Positions 11,940-23,800 of a stretch of DNA of 64,000 nt are shown here, one piece after another (the stretch's first letter is position 1; every line of letters starts with the position of its first letter). The notes under the pieces were generated by a model. That model was not told the DNA's origin, did no database searches, and worked only from the letters and a program-made list of their open reading frames with translations. The position numbers and the translations under genes were made by a program. The stretch spans positions 22,990,501 through 23,054,500 of the forward strand of contig NC_092580.1 in the NCBI RefSeq assembly GCF_037975245.1, read 5' to 3'. The DNA is from Apostichopus japonicus. Its lineage: Eukaryota; Echinodermata; Holothuroidea; Aspidochirotida; Stichopodidae.

Positions 11940-14846
11940 GGGCCAAAGCCAAAATTGGTCATCCTCAAATCCCAAAAGTAAAGTTATTTCTGTGGGAGAA
12001 ATTTATTTTGGGCTCATGGCAGTACTAATTTTCACTTCAGAATAAAAAAAAAAAAATCTGAAAAATTTCGTTATCAGTGACATAGAGGTCGTTGAAATCT
12101 AAAAAGATGCGCACTAGGTGCGAGGGACGGAATTTAGTCTTATTGACCTAGCTGAAAATAAGGATGTGTGAGGTAAATTTGGTTTTCTGTAATTTGATGT
12201 TCATCTCTAGTGCAAATTATTCATTGGAAAAGTTTGGAATTTTTTTTTAATAAAAATGAAGAAAAATAGGAAAAAACGGTTCAAAATTCCGTCCCTCGCA
12301 TTTTTTGACACAATTGTTTTTTTTGAGAGAGAGAGGAAATAGTACAGTATGCATAAAAATCTGCAAAGTATCAACTATCAGTGACTTGAACATCTGTAGT
12401 GATGAAAGAAACTGAACAAAAATATGAATGGTGCATTATGGGTAATCAACATTTTCGCGAGGGACGGAATTCAGTGCGAGGGACGGAATTCTGTTACAGT
12501 TTGGTGCTACACGTCTGTAGTCCTAATCTGTAGCTAATAGAAATAGTTGACAGAACATATGTGTAAATTTCAACGACACAACTATAGCAGAATTCGACAG
12601 CATGCTGAACTTGCAAAGTTGAAGAAGGCACTTCCAGGAACAAATAGTGCTATCGATCATCCCAGTGGACTTTAGCGAGAACTATGCTAACAACTAAAAG
12701 AATGAAATACAGCATACTTTGGCCACGAGAATTTCACATTGTACACTGTTTGTGCATGGTATGCTGAAGGTGAGGAAGGTGAAGTGCAAAACCTTCTGTG
12801 TCATCAGTGATTACATGTCACATGACAAGTTCTAAGCTTTGCACTTCAATAAAGCTATCATTGAAAAGGTTCAACAATTTGTCCAAATCTGGATGAGAGG
12901 TTCAATTTTGGTCCGATGGCTGTGCTAGTTTAAATCAAAATATTGCTTTTACTTCCTTGCCACCCAGTACCCATGTGACATTCCAATAACATGGAGTTAT
13001 ATTGAATCTCACCATGGGAAGGGCCCAGTAGATAGGGTGGGAGGGGGGAAGATAAAATCAAGTGTGTACTGTGATGTCAAAGCAGGTAAAACTGTCATCA
13101 CTAGTGCCAAGCAGTTTGCAGAATATGCCAACATAGAGTGAATGCAACAGATACATTCTATGTAGCTGCATATGGCATAACCGTGCCTTCTATGCCAGGC
13201 AAGGTACCTGAAGTACCAGGTACACACAAGGTCCATTTTATTGACCGTACATGCAGTAATGGTAAGAGCAAACTGACTTTCTTCCTACAGAGTCAGTTTT
13301 GTGAACCAGTTGAAGAGATGCTCAGGGAGCAGTTGTATGACTTAAATGATGGAGTTGAAAGTCAGGTAGTCGTGAGCTATGATCAGGAACCAGATCCTAA
13401 TCTGAATAAAGTGGAAAACAGTGGTCAGGTTGAGTAGAATGGGGATCAAGATCAAATTGGTAGTCAGCTGGTTAACAATGATCAGTTACCATGGAAAGTG
13501 GTGGGTGGGTGATAGTTGAGTATAATGGTCAGTTGTATCCAGGAGAGGTGGAAAACATAATTGTCAGTAATTCACAGGTTAATGCCATGGCAAAAACAGG
13601 GAAGTATTGGAAGTGGCCAGAGGCAAAAGACCTACTGTGGTATTCAAGGGATATGGTGAAAGGAAATATAGCCCCTGTTCCCCCTGTATGCTTAACCAGA
13701 GACCATTATTTGTGTAATGAATTGTAAGCATTCATATCAATTCGTTGCACTATGGTGAGCTGTTTGTTGATTTCCAAATCTACATCATATCCAAGAGTTT
13801 GACATGTTAATGTTCCAATTTATACTGAATTGCATTGATGTATGTTGTGTACAATAGTTCATTTTTCTTATTAATGACAACTTAATGAGTTAACGTCATG
13901 ATGGGGGAAGAAGTTTTTAACTCTTTCATATGCTGTTTGGACCCGAATCTAAGCAGAGTTTTGCTAATGAATATGTGAATTGTCAATTTGAATTACAATG
14001 GTGACTTTGTTTCCTTGTATAAAGTATAAATGTTGAATTTGTACAGTAAATTAGTTTTCAGTTTCCAAATTTAAAAATTATATATTGTCCCACACTGTTG
14101 AATACACCTACAATATAAAGGTGGAAAATAGATTTAGTATTTGTGTTGGGTTTAAGATTCCTCATTTCAGGGAAGTGGTGGATGGAGGTGACTTAATTAT
14201 TATTCACCAAGGCATTTGAGTGGTGAGTGATGGAATGAATTTCAATTTTGATTCCAATTTACCTACATTTCACCCATCATCCCATCACCACCCCCATCTG
14301 TTCCTTGAATGTGTGTTCATTAATTGGATTGTGTAATTTGTGATAATATTCCCACTGCTTGTGGGAGCTTGGCAATGACAAACAGACTTTACAACAGCTT
14401 TTTCTCTAATTAATCAACATAAACAGCAATTCCGTCCCTCGCATTCCGTCCCTCGCGCTGACTTTTTTTGTGAAATTAAAGCGTAACCTAATTTAGCTAT
14501 GAGATTTTTAAAACACATTTCAGTTAATATCAGAAGAGTAATTGATCTTGTTATAAATGGTATGATTGGATATAGATTCCTCCTAAATTTGATAATAATA
14601 CGTCAAATGTTTGGAGTGCATGCAAACCCAGTTTTTATCATTCCGTCCCTCGCGCCAATTAATGTTCGTTGCTATGGCAACATGTTAAATTTTGAATATG
14701 TTTCAATTGTTTTATTATGTTGTATGTTACTCTCTTTATTTAACCTACTACTGGATTTTTCATATTTCACTACTGTTGAGCTGGAATAAATGGAAACGTA
14801 TATCAAATTCCGTCCCTCGCACTTACGGAGGTTTTGGCTTTGGCCC
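11940..14846 (+). mobile_element. Decayed DNA transposon with iterated subterminal 15-mers
   Basis: A 15-bp inverted repeat GGGCCAAAGCCAAAA lies at 11,940-11,954 and, inverted, at 14,832-14,846. Inside are eight copies of GCGAGGGACGGAATT. Forward copies are at 12,120-12,134, 12,457-12,471 and 12,476-12,490; inverted copies are at 12,285-12,299, 14,428-14,442, 14,443-14,456 (one base shorter), 14,640-14,653 (one base shorter) and 14,806-14,820. Left-half copies are mostly forward and right-half copies all inverted, the layout of subterminal transposase-binding repeats. A broken transposase-like gene lies between. The outermost 15-mers extend to an 18-bp inverted pair (12,118-12,135 and 14,805-14,822), so the true ends could be nearer these. 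No target-site duplication was found. Confidence 0.7.
12626..13727 (+). pseudogene. Transposase-like protein, broken by frameshifts and stops
   Basis: Reading across frames gives an ordered series of motifs: VDFSENYA (12,665-12,688), then in the next frame FGHENFTLYTVCAWYAEGE, then VISDYMSHDKF (12,800-12,832, followed by a stop), FWSDGCAS (from 12,906), SYIESHHGKGPVD (to 13,033), DVKAGKTVITSAKQFAEYAN (13,073-13,132) and VNATDTFYVAAYG. The C-terminal part has GGWVIVEYNGQLYPGEVE and WKWPEAKDLLWYSRDM, ending at 13,727. At least four frame changes and several stops separate these blocks, so no functional protein can be made. I recognise the motif series from a family of uncharacterised, multicopy animal proteins that behave like transposon genes; I cannot name the superfamily. 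The acidic and His positions in SDG and ESHHGKG could be catalytic, by inference only. Confidence 0.75.
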
Positions 14847-16019
14847 AAAAACCCATTTTAAATATAAATGGCTGCTCTGTAGATAAATGAGTTCTTAAAA
14901 AGCATAATTCTGAAAGTTGGCAAGATAGTAGGATTTCGTAGATTGTACTTGTTTGTTCTATTGCACAGAGAGATCAACTCGGAGTATTAAAAGTGGGTGA
15001 TCTTTAAATAGAACTATGTATATTCTCAGCTAGTCTTATGAAGTCATTTCTAGCAGCAGTGTTTATTTTACCAACCAAGCTTTCATATTCAAGATAATAT
15101 ATATTTGAGCAGTATTTCAAGAAACTTGTTCAAATCATGAGAGCCACATCATCTTTCAAGTTTTATCTGATAAAATTTTGCCATATATAGCTGTTTGCTA
15201 TCCGAGACTATCACAACAGACATATATCTGTTAAAAGCAGATATAAGATGATCGTTGGTTCTGCTTCTTCGAGTAAAAGCAAATTGTACAAATTCTTCAC
15301 AGAATTTTTTGAACAGAATTGTATGCCCTTGCCTTTTCCTAAAAAAATGTTTTCTTGAAATTCATATCACCCTGGACTATTTAACGTAAAGAAAGTCTCA
15401 ATCTTCAACTTATTTTTTTTTTGTACTCAGTTGGTTGTGTTTGTTGCTGGTACATCTTAATGTGCCTTCCTACAATACGATGCATTGACACATGATACTT
15501 CGCCAGAACTGAGCAAATTGCTTCAAAGTGGGTTACAGTCTTTATATTTACAAACAAAGATACAGTTCTGTGTATGTAAGGTGTTGTCTTCTTAGCTACA
15601 CTGATACATGTATAGTACACATAATACAGACTAGAATCAGCATTTCTAAAGATTCATTCTAAAATACCTAGATGTAAATAAATCAACAAAATGATTTAAA
15701 AATGACTGTGGAACTTGATTAAATAAACAAATTTTGGAACGTTCCAGAACCTTTCTGGCCTTTGGATCACAAGTCCTGAGCTATTTATACCTATAAATTG
15801 TATTTGGAATTTGGATTGCCTGAACCTATCCCTATTATCATTTGAACCTTACATTGTGCAATAATACTGAACAGGTTGGTAAATAAACCAGAATGAAAAC
15901 ATTTCATGGTTCCTTGCTGCTGTTCATTAGTTCCATTCATAGGGAAATTTCTAACAAAGCCCTAATACAACAACAGTAATTTATGCTCACAAACTTTTGT
16001 TGCCAAAGTAATGCTAAGC
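14847..16019. other. No gene seen
   Basis: AT-rich sequence; nothing recognisable beyond a minus 71-codon frame at 15,405-15,620 without domain or splice sites. Confidence 0.5.
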
Positions 16020-16817
16020 CCTGATATCAATTGCAACACACATCAGTGTGTGAAGACTATCTACCATTATCATCATACCAAGTTTGACGAAATTCCCATT
16101 AGTAATAGTAGCCAAGTAATTGCAATTTGGAGTATTTCACATTTGACCCCATGACCTCATTAATATTCATGATATGAGCACCAAAATCAACAGGGTTAAT
16201 CTACTTACTATTGGCCACCCACTCACCAAGTATGGTAATGATTGGTCATTCCCTTGTTGAGTTATTGTGCATACAAACTTTTCATAACGAAATAATGCTA
16301 GGCCCCCCCCCCCCTAATAAACATGCATGATATCAATTGCAACACACATCAGTGTGTGGAGACTATCTACCAATATCATCATACCAAGTTTGACGAAATT
16401 CCAATAAATAGTAGCCAAGTTATTGCAACTTGGGAGTTTTTCACGTTTGACCTGTGACCTCATTTATATTTTTTAACTTTGACCTCGTATAACTTCGCAC
16501 ACGAAGGTCACACGGGGGTCAACCTATTGACATTTATGATCAGAAGGTACCTTTGACATTTTTGGTGACCTCGGATCACATGACCGTTAAGTTTGAAAAT
16601 ATTCCCCTATACCATTTGCAACTTGTCCCAAAATATCAACCGTGTCACACCTTGGAACTGAGAGTTATTGCATTAAATGTCTGAAAATTAACTTTGACCT
16701 CGTATAACTCCGCACACGAAGGTCACACGGGGGTCAACCCATTGACATTTATGATCAGAAGGTACCTTTGACATCTGAAAATAGCATCGAAACTGTAAAA
16801 ATCCCCAAAACATGAAA

Positions 16818-16851
16818 AGGTCACCAGAGGTCAAATTGAGGTCAAGGGTCA
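16818..16851 (+). promoter_or_regulatory. DR4-DR5-DR1 cluster of AGGTCA half-sites
   Basis: AGGTCA at 16,818-16,823, 16,828-16,833 and 16,839-16,844, then GGGTCA at 16,846-16,851. Spacers are 4, 5 and 1 bases. DR5 is the classical retinoic-acid response spacing; DR1 and DR4 suit other RXR partners. The same cluster recurs at 17,772-17,805, so it is part of the repeat unit. Confidence 0.4.
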
Positions 16852-17543
16852 CCCAGATGCGGGTCGACAATTGGATTAAATTGAAGCAACTCCCAACCCT
16901 AACGGACAATTCATTCTCAAGTTATCGCAAAAATACTAGTTTTTTATCATTAATTGACCTTTGGTGACCTCGGATCACATGACCGTTAAATTTGAAAATA
17001 TTCCCCTATACCATTTGCAACTTGTCCCTAAATATCAACCGTGTCACACCTTGGAACTGGGAATTATTGCACTAAATGTCTGAAAATTTACTTTGACCTC
17101 ATATAACTTCCCACACAAAGGTCACCTGGGGTAAACCTATTGACATTTTTGATTGTTGAGACGTGAATATAGCATCAAAACTGTAAGAATTCAAACATTT
17201 TTTTCTTTGCCCATTTTCTCACCGAAAATACTAGTTTTTTAACATTAATTGACCTTTGATGACCTCGGATCACATGACCGTTAAGTTTGAAAATATTCCT
17301 CTATACCATTTGCAACTTGTCCCAAAATATCAACCTTGTTACACCTTGGCCCTGGGAAGTTATTGCATTAAATGTCTGAAAATTAACTTTGACCTTGTAT
17401 AACTTTACACACAAAGGTCACCCGGGTGTCAACCCATTGACATTTTTGATCGGAAGGTACCTTTGATATCCAAATCTAGCATCAAAACCAAACATTTTCT
17501 TTTTCGCCCGTTTTCTCCCAAACTAAGCACATTTTTTCTAATG

Positions 17544-17564
17544 TGACCTTTGACCTTTTGACCT
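17544..17564 (-). promoter_or_regulatory. DR1 plus DR2 half-site triplet
   Basis: TGACCT at 17,544-17,549, 17,551-17,556 and 17,559-17,564, spaced by 1 and 2 bases. On the minus strand these read as AGGTCA direct repeats DR2 then DR1. Confidence 0.4.
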
Positions 17565-17771
17565 TGGTTTCAAATGTAGTTTGATCTGCTGATTCCAAAA
17601 ATCAACACGATAAGTCTGTACAGCCATCCTAACTCTGACCGAAAACTTTGACCCCATATAAGTTCGCACACAAAGGTCACACGGGGGTCAACCTATCGAT
17701 ATTTATGATCGGAAGGTACCTTTGACATCTGAAAATAGCATCGAAACTGTAAAAATCCCCAAAACATGAAA

Positions 17772-17805
17772 AGGTCACCAGAGGTCAAATTGAGGTCAAG
17801 GGTCA
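17772..17805 (+). promoter_or_regulatory. Second DR4-DR5-DR1 cluster
   Basis: Exact duplicate of the arrangement at 16,818: AGGTCA at 17,772, 17,782 and 17,793 and GGGTCA at 17,800. Conservation of all four half-sites and spacers between the two copies shows the cluster predates the duplication. Confidence 0.4.
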
Positions 17806-18187
17806 CCCAGATGTGGGTCGACAATTGGATTACACTGAAGCAACTCCCAACCCTAACGGACAATTCGTTCTCAAGTTATCGCAAAAATACTAGTTTTTTA
17901 ACATTAATTGACCTTTGGTGACCTCAGATCACATGACCGTTAAGTTTCAAAATATTGCCCTAACCAGTTCACAACTTGTCCCAAAATATCAACCTTGTCG
18001 CACATTGGCACTGGGAGTTATTGCAGTTTTAGTATTTTGGGTTTTTGGACCATAACTGACCTTTGGTGACCTTTGTGGGCACCAAAAACAATAGGGTTCA
18101 TCTACTCACTATGGGCCACCCACCCACCAAGTTTGATCATGATCAGTCAATCCCTTGTTGAGTTATCGTGCATACAAGCTTAAGCGT

Positions 18188-18210
18188 CACACACACACAC
18201 ACACACACAC
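18188..18210. repeat. CA dinucleotide microsatellite
   Basis: Uninterrupted (CA)n of about 23 bases at the conserved position between the TAACTCAA-type segment and the terminal hairpin of the repeat block. Confidence 0.95.
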
Positions 18211-18565
18211 GCCAACCTGAATACATAGGTTCCTTTGCTTTCAGCAAGGAACCAAAAACCCCAATATTGTTAAACAGCACAGTTGAGAAAACTAGAGCAT
18301 CAGCACTTGTGGCAAATTTCGACAGAGATAAACAAGACCTAGTATTTATGAAATTTGACCATTACAGGTAACAGGAGATATATCTTTAGTGGATTTAGCA
18401 CTTTGGCATACATAACCCACTGTCAGCCAGTCAATTAATGACTTATTAATCAACCACTAATCAATCGCTAAACCACAAACAACAATTCACCAGACATTTT
18501 TAAGGCAACTAAGAGAATATTCTCCAAATGGCTCCATTCAGGAAATTGCTTAACAATATTAATAT

Positions 18566-19112
18566 TGTAACTCTGTTACTGTAAAGTTGTGATGCAATGG
18601 GAGTTCTGTGTGGAAGGTGTGGAACCATTGTGGTAGTTTAAATCCCCTTGGAATTATATAGGGGTTATCTCTCCTGGCATTAAGTAAACCAGTTGTAGTT
18701 GTTGGCAGATTACAGTATGGCTTTTGGGGCTGCTCCTATAGATCGGCATGTGGTATTAGGCTTATCCTGGGATTGTGATGTAACACATGTTATATTTTCT
18801 AGGGATACTCATGTGATCACATTCATCTCTATAAAGGAGTACAATTGTTTGGGGATGGTAGTAATGCACTGTAGTATTTGTGTATTTTGTCTTAAGGTAA
18901 GTTGTAGAGTAAAGTTCATCATTTGTATACATGTGGTATTTCCACGTATTGTTAAGGGATTAAATGCTAATTACCTGGGAGGGACAGAACAGTCTTCTGT
19001 TGCTGTTGGATGAAACACTCTTGATGGTAGGCTTCAGGGCACCAATACCACAGTGCATTCCTATCATCTCCAACAATTGTACTCCCATTGCATCACAATT
19101 TACAGTAACAGC
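18566..19112. mobile_element. Miniature inverted-repeat element
   Basis: Left terminus TTACTGTAAAGTTGTGATGC.. (from 18,577) is matched by an inverted right terminus ending about 19,112 (reverse complement TTACTGTAAATTGTGATGCA), each running on into AATGGGAG. Further in, GGAGTACAATTGTTTGGGGA near 18,835 is also matched inverted near 19,060-19,090, so a long palindromic structure surrounds an asymmetric core. No transposase frame is present; a partial copy lies at 6,686-6,998. Target-site duplication not resolved. Confidence 0.7.
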
Positions 19113-20806
19113 TTTACACTATATAATACTGTACCTTATTTTTAATCACCCAAATGTCCCTACTCCTCCTTTGCATCGCTTTTTGTTAAATCTTTTTGTA
19201 TTAATGTCTCTGTGTCCTTACATTTATTAGTTTAACTAAGTTGCTTAAACAGGGAAACACCAACGAGACAAGCCTACAAAGGTTTTCTAGGTCACTTCCT
19301 TAAATAGCAATGTACGTCATCACAAATTAATTAACCTTGTTCCATATGCAGTATATGTACCCTGTGATAAAACAAATAAATGATATGAAAATGAAATGAT
19401 TACGCAAGTGAAGACGTGTAAATTTAACTTCCTTTTAAACACTATTTACATTTAATCAATATTAATATGAACCTTCATTGTTATCAAAAGTCTAAATTTA
19501 AAGAAAGTGCAAACCTGACATAACCTCCAGATTAAAACCATGTTACAAGATTTCACTAAACTTTGTCAAAGACTGACTCTTAAGTACCATCCTGTAAGAA
19601 AAATTGAAAATTGTGCAATTTCTTAAAAACATGTCGTGCAGCAGTCTGGAAATGCCAGTAATGTCACATCAACAAAAGCAGGCTTAACTGAGTCTAAAAT
19701 AATATCTTCTCTTTCTTTTTCTTCGGGGGGGGGTGGGGAGGAAGGGACAAGGAACAGACATTCCTAAACACCATGATTGTAAACACCAACATAATGACCA
19801 TAACCTCTGCAGTCACTTATATCTCAAATAAGCAGTTATATATCGACCTACTGCTGTGTATAACTATCAATCTCCCTACCAAACAACGAAATTTACCAAT
19901 TATGACTGTGATTTTTTTCAAATTCAACAGGACAAATATCTTGCAAAGGTTTATAAGCAATTTGAACATTTGAATATAAGATTTTTCACAAGGTAACAAC
20001 TCAGTAGTTAAACTCAATCTCTAATAACTTTTATAATTGCACTAGCAAAGCTCCACTCATTTTCATATATTGTTTAAACAAATCAAGGATTTCTTACTCA
20101 ATTGGAAAGTTGTGTGCATGGTTAAATTAGAATATGAACTGCAAGTGGATATTATACCTGACATTCACAATACATCTATGCAGTTCAGCTGAACAGAATT
20201 AAAACACCAAAGTGCTGTGATAACAGTTGCCATAGCAACCACTCTTAAAATCTGTAAGTTATGGGAAATTGTACAAATATTGCAAATCTAGTTACAGGCA
20301 ATATCAGTTCAAGTAATAACGAGCCACCCAAAAAAAATCTTCTAAATATTAGGAAATATATATAGTGAATACTGAGAGCTACTATAGCCCAAATACAGTT
20401 AAATGAAATGCAGTTTGAAATGACTAATTATAAGCAACATGGGTCTAGTATGTAATGAACAGTGCACCAAGCAGTATTACATGTATAGGCCTGCACCATG
20501 AAAGATATATCTATCTATTTATAACTATTGAACTACTGTTGCGTCAATGCGCCATGAACGTAGTCCATGTATGCATAATATGTACAGTACTTAGTTATTA
20601 CAGAAGGTGCTTAAATTTTTTATCGATTGACAGTGACTCATAAAGTACCTAGGACAAAGAACATGATGACTTCTACATATTTACTACAGTTATCAAATTA
20701 CAACAAAATACACCGATTTTAAATCCATGAATAGTCACAATGCTAACAAACCCTAACAACACAATGAGTAATACTGAAAACATGTATAGTCTAACAGTCT
20801 CCTTAC
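19113..20806. other. No gene seen
   Basis: AT-rich sequence with a G-run around 19,726. Open frames on both strands at 19,773-20,017 lie over each other and lack splice or domain support. Confidence 0.5.
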
Positions 20807-20874
20807 CATACCTGTAGGTATGCGGAAGCTTTTCAATCAACCTACATTTTGTCCCAGTTTTACACAAACACATG
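20807..20874 (-). CDS. Candidate 68-bp internal exon, product unknown
   Basis: On the minus strand TTAAGCAATCTCAG precedes and GTAAGGAG follows a 68-base segment with only one open frame (one base completes the incoming codon, one base is left over). It encodes MCLCKTGTKCRLIEKLPHTY and then RY, with a plausible mix of charged residues. An alternative acceptor ending at 20,842 would shorten it. The acceptor is only moderate. No family is recognised and there is no proof that it joins its neighbours. Confidence 0.25.
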
Positions 20875-23800
20875 CTGAGATTGCTTAATAAGTCCTTCAT
20901 ATAATATACTGTATTGTAGTGCTTGGTACAGTACAGTAGTATATACATGATATTGTGTCACACTACTCGATTGATCAATGTTCACTTGAAGACACAGGTA
21001 GCAAACATTTCCATCAGGGGGCATTCATTTTCCCCACTGCAGCTCATTGGGGAAGTCTAGTATTAAAGATTAATCATTGATTGTAAACAGGAAGTGTCTG
21101 TACATAGTAGCCTGCTAGAGGTGAAATAGCACATTACATAAAATGTAAGATATATTGATACAATTAAAAATACAGATCACAATTTGTGATAAAATTTTCA
21201 AAAGTAAAGTAAACTGGCATCCAATGGTTAAGTAGACTGTTTCCGTTCGGATGTGCATCGAATACTGCTTGCAACGTCATAATGCTTAAATTGCAAGGAT
21301 GAAGGATTAGATGGGTCCCGTAACGTGAGCAAGGCCAATGGCCCACGGACCAAGGCTTCATCTCCTCTCAAACTCAGCCCACTGCCTACTCATAAATTAC
21401 AGTGCAGGTTGATTGCAGAAGCTCATTTAATCTTATTGTTTATAGAGTACAGAAGCTCAGTCTTAATTTCCCTTGGTAAGTTATCCAAAATGATTAATGT
21501 TAATACGGCAGCTTTAACAATGCTGAAGTTTGAAAATTTTGGATTCCAATGATACTTCTAACAGTCTGCTTCAAGTCATCGTAATATAATATGTGACACT
21601 AAATATTATAACAACTTAGAAGACCCTTGTTTCTACTTTTTGAAACTGATAGGGAGTACACAGATATGTTCTCAAGCCGGATGGTAGTGGGCACCTGGCA
21701 GTTTTGAATGCCGCCCAGCACAAACCGTATTTGAAAAATTTCTGCCCAGCGCTATTTTCGATGATTAAATTTAACAACTTTTACTATTACCAAAATATGG
21801 GTGAATACTTGGCATAGAAGTTAGCTCCAGAATAGGAAAATGATTGAACAATTTGCAATCTAAGCATACTTCCTTTGCATAAATTTCTAAAGCAGAGAGG
21901 GATACCAGTTGACATATATTTTAGACCCCTCCCCCAGGAATGTGGACCACACTATCGTACAAATCCGCCCCGGCACTCAAATATTCTTGAGCACATTCCT
22001 GAGTATAGGAAACTTCAAAGAATCTCAAATTCAGAGCCATAAAGTGTCCCACCAATAAGACCAAAAATAATCTAGTGACATCATATGTCAATTTTTATCA
22101 ATATCACATTTATTTCAGGAGGAAATTCAAGCACAATAGATTCTCTATATTTTCCGCTCATTAAATAATGATTTCCCAAAGGTCCAATAATTTCCAGATA
22201 TTTCCCAGTTTTGGGGATACATTCATATTGACGGCCATTTTCATGGCAGTAGAATCCAAAACTATACCTCTTAATTTCTGAGCCTTACAAGCAAAGCTAT
22301 GTTAATATCAGCAATCAGAATAAAGTGTATGATTGCAAGGGAAATTTCCTGATTAATTATGTAAAAATGAACATAAAATTTATAATCAGTCATTTCTCAG
22401 GTCAACATAATGATGCTCTCTTGTCAAGAGATCATGTCAGAGTTCTTTTAATTAATAGCTTGAGACATTACAGTATGATCAACTGTAATTATACACAATG
22501 AGTGTTGTGATCATGATAATTGTCATGTTATCATAGCCATTTGAAGGGAAATTAATTCTCAAAGAATAACATTCATCACAAGACTGGTTCCGGTTGATAT
22601 AAATGCCAGCCAGAAAACGTGCTCTAATAAGGTATCTATAGCTGGTGCATGGATTGGTAGATTACGCAAAAATAGTGCAGTGGGTAGTGACCCCTCCAGA
22701 CTAGAGGGTCATTTGGGGTAAAACAGAGTGCATACATACATGTAAATGAGACAGGTATTAAGAGGAGAGCAGTAAATGATCAAAAGTGTCTTGTACTACA
22801 CATTTTCAATAGCTTCATATGCATGAAATAACACAGTGTCCGTTTGTTGACCCATAACAACTCACCACCAAAGTCCTTTCTTTTAGTAACATATTGATGC
22901 AGCACGAGAAACATGTTAACTTTTGCTTTGCATTCATCCCAATTATTAATCATATACACTGTACTGCATTTCTGAATGCAAATTTGATATTGGGACTCTC
23001 TCCATGCAGTCACTCCCAATTGTTCTAGTTCTGACAAACTTGACAAGTTGCACCATGAGTTCATATAGTAATGCAGTATGGTAGTAATTTCATTTGTAAT
23101 TATTGGAAGAAGAGTTCTGGTAACATATTCAAAGTTTCAAGTCATATAACTGTTTTAAGCAGATAAGCACCAGCTGATAAGTACAGTAACTTTAAGGGTT
23201 TTCTTGGCAACAACCTGGAACTGCAAAGTCAATCCCACACAATGGTTTTGTTTGAATTTCCTGGTTCCTTCATGACCCCATTCAAATTTCCTTTCTTCCA
23301 ATTATTACCATCGTTTCGTTCTGTTCTTTCGCAAAATCCCCTTTTCAATCTCACACGTATGCTATGCACTATTGGACAGTCAAATTTGTACTGTATACCC
23401 TTTCTCACTATGCATAGCAATTGTGTTTATAATGACATTTACTGATTACAATATTGATTTTTACTTGGCTGTACACTATTCAGTTGCACACCACAGTCTA
23501 ATACCAACAACTGCACAGTAACCTTGAAAACCAATAGTGTAACAAAACTGCTTAAATGTTCAAAAAATTTGCTGCACTACCGTATGTTGTATACAAGTGT
23601 ATTCTAACACACAGTTTCCCATACTATAGTACCTTTGACCACAGACACAGTACCAATATTTATATCTTAGTGGCAAATTTATTGCTGGATGCATGCATTG
23701 CTAGAAATCGACACCAGATTTAATAATACATTATTAATATTAGGTATATTTCTGTAACAGCAAACATTAGTAGGCTCTTTACACCTCAAATATACATCTC

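Larger units (their letters stand above)
16020..18253 (+). repeat. Complex repeat block dense in TGACCT/AGGTCA
   Basis: Four modules recur in irregular order. Module A (CAACACACATCAGTGTGTG.. to ..TTTGACGAAATTCC) is at about 16,032 and 16,337. Module B (TTTGACCTCGTATAACT.. to ..GGTACCTTTGA) is at about 16,480, 16,690, 17,092, 17,387 and 17,646. Module C (TTGACCTTTGGTGACCTCGG.. to ..AAATGTCTGAAAAT) is at about 16,560 (partial), 16,955, 17,250 and 17,907. Module D (GAAAAGGTCACCAGAGGTCA.. to ..AAAAATACTAG) is at about 16,790 and 17,748. The block ends in a CA microsatellite and a hairpin at 18,228-18,253 (stems GGTTCCTTTGC and GCAAGGAACC). The hairpin end is shared, inverted, with 10,318. Spacing is too irregular for a simple satellite; nested or recombined copies are likelier. 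Confidence 0.85.

Noticed and set aside
13138-13727. Two intact small genes inside the transposon
   Set aside because: They are fragments of one decayed coding region whose motifs continue across frames from 12.6 kb.
22780-23064. 94-codon minus frame with Trp/Cys-rich reading
   Set aside because: Looks somewhat protein-like and contains a GTGAGT, but no acceptor, start context or homology could be supported.
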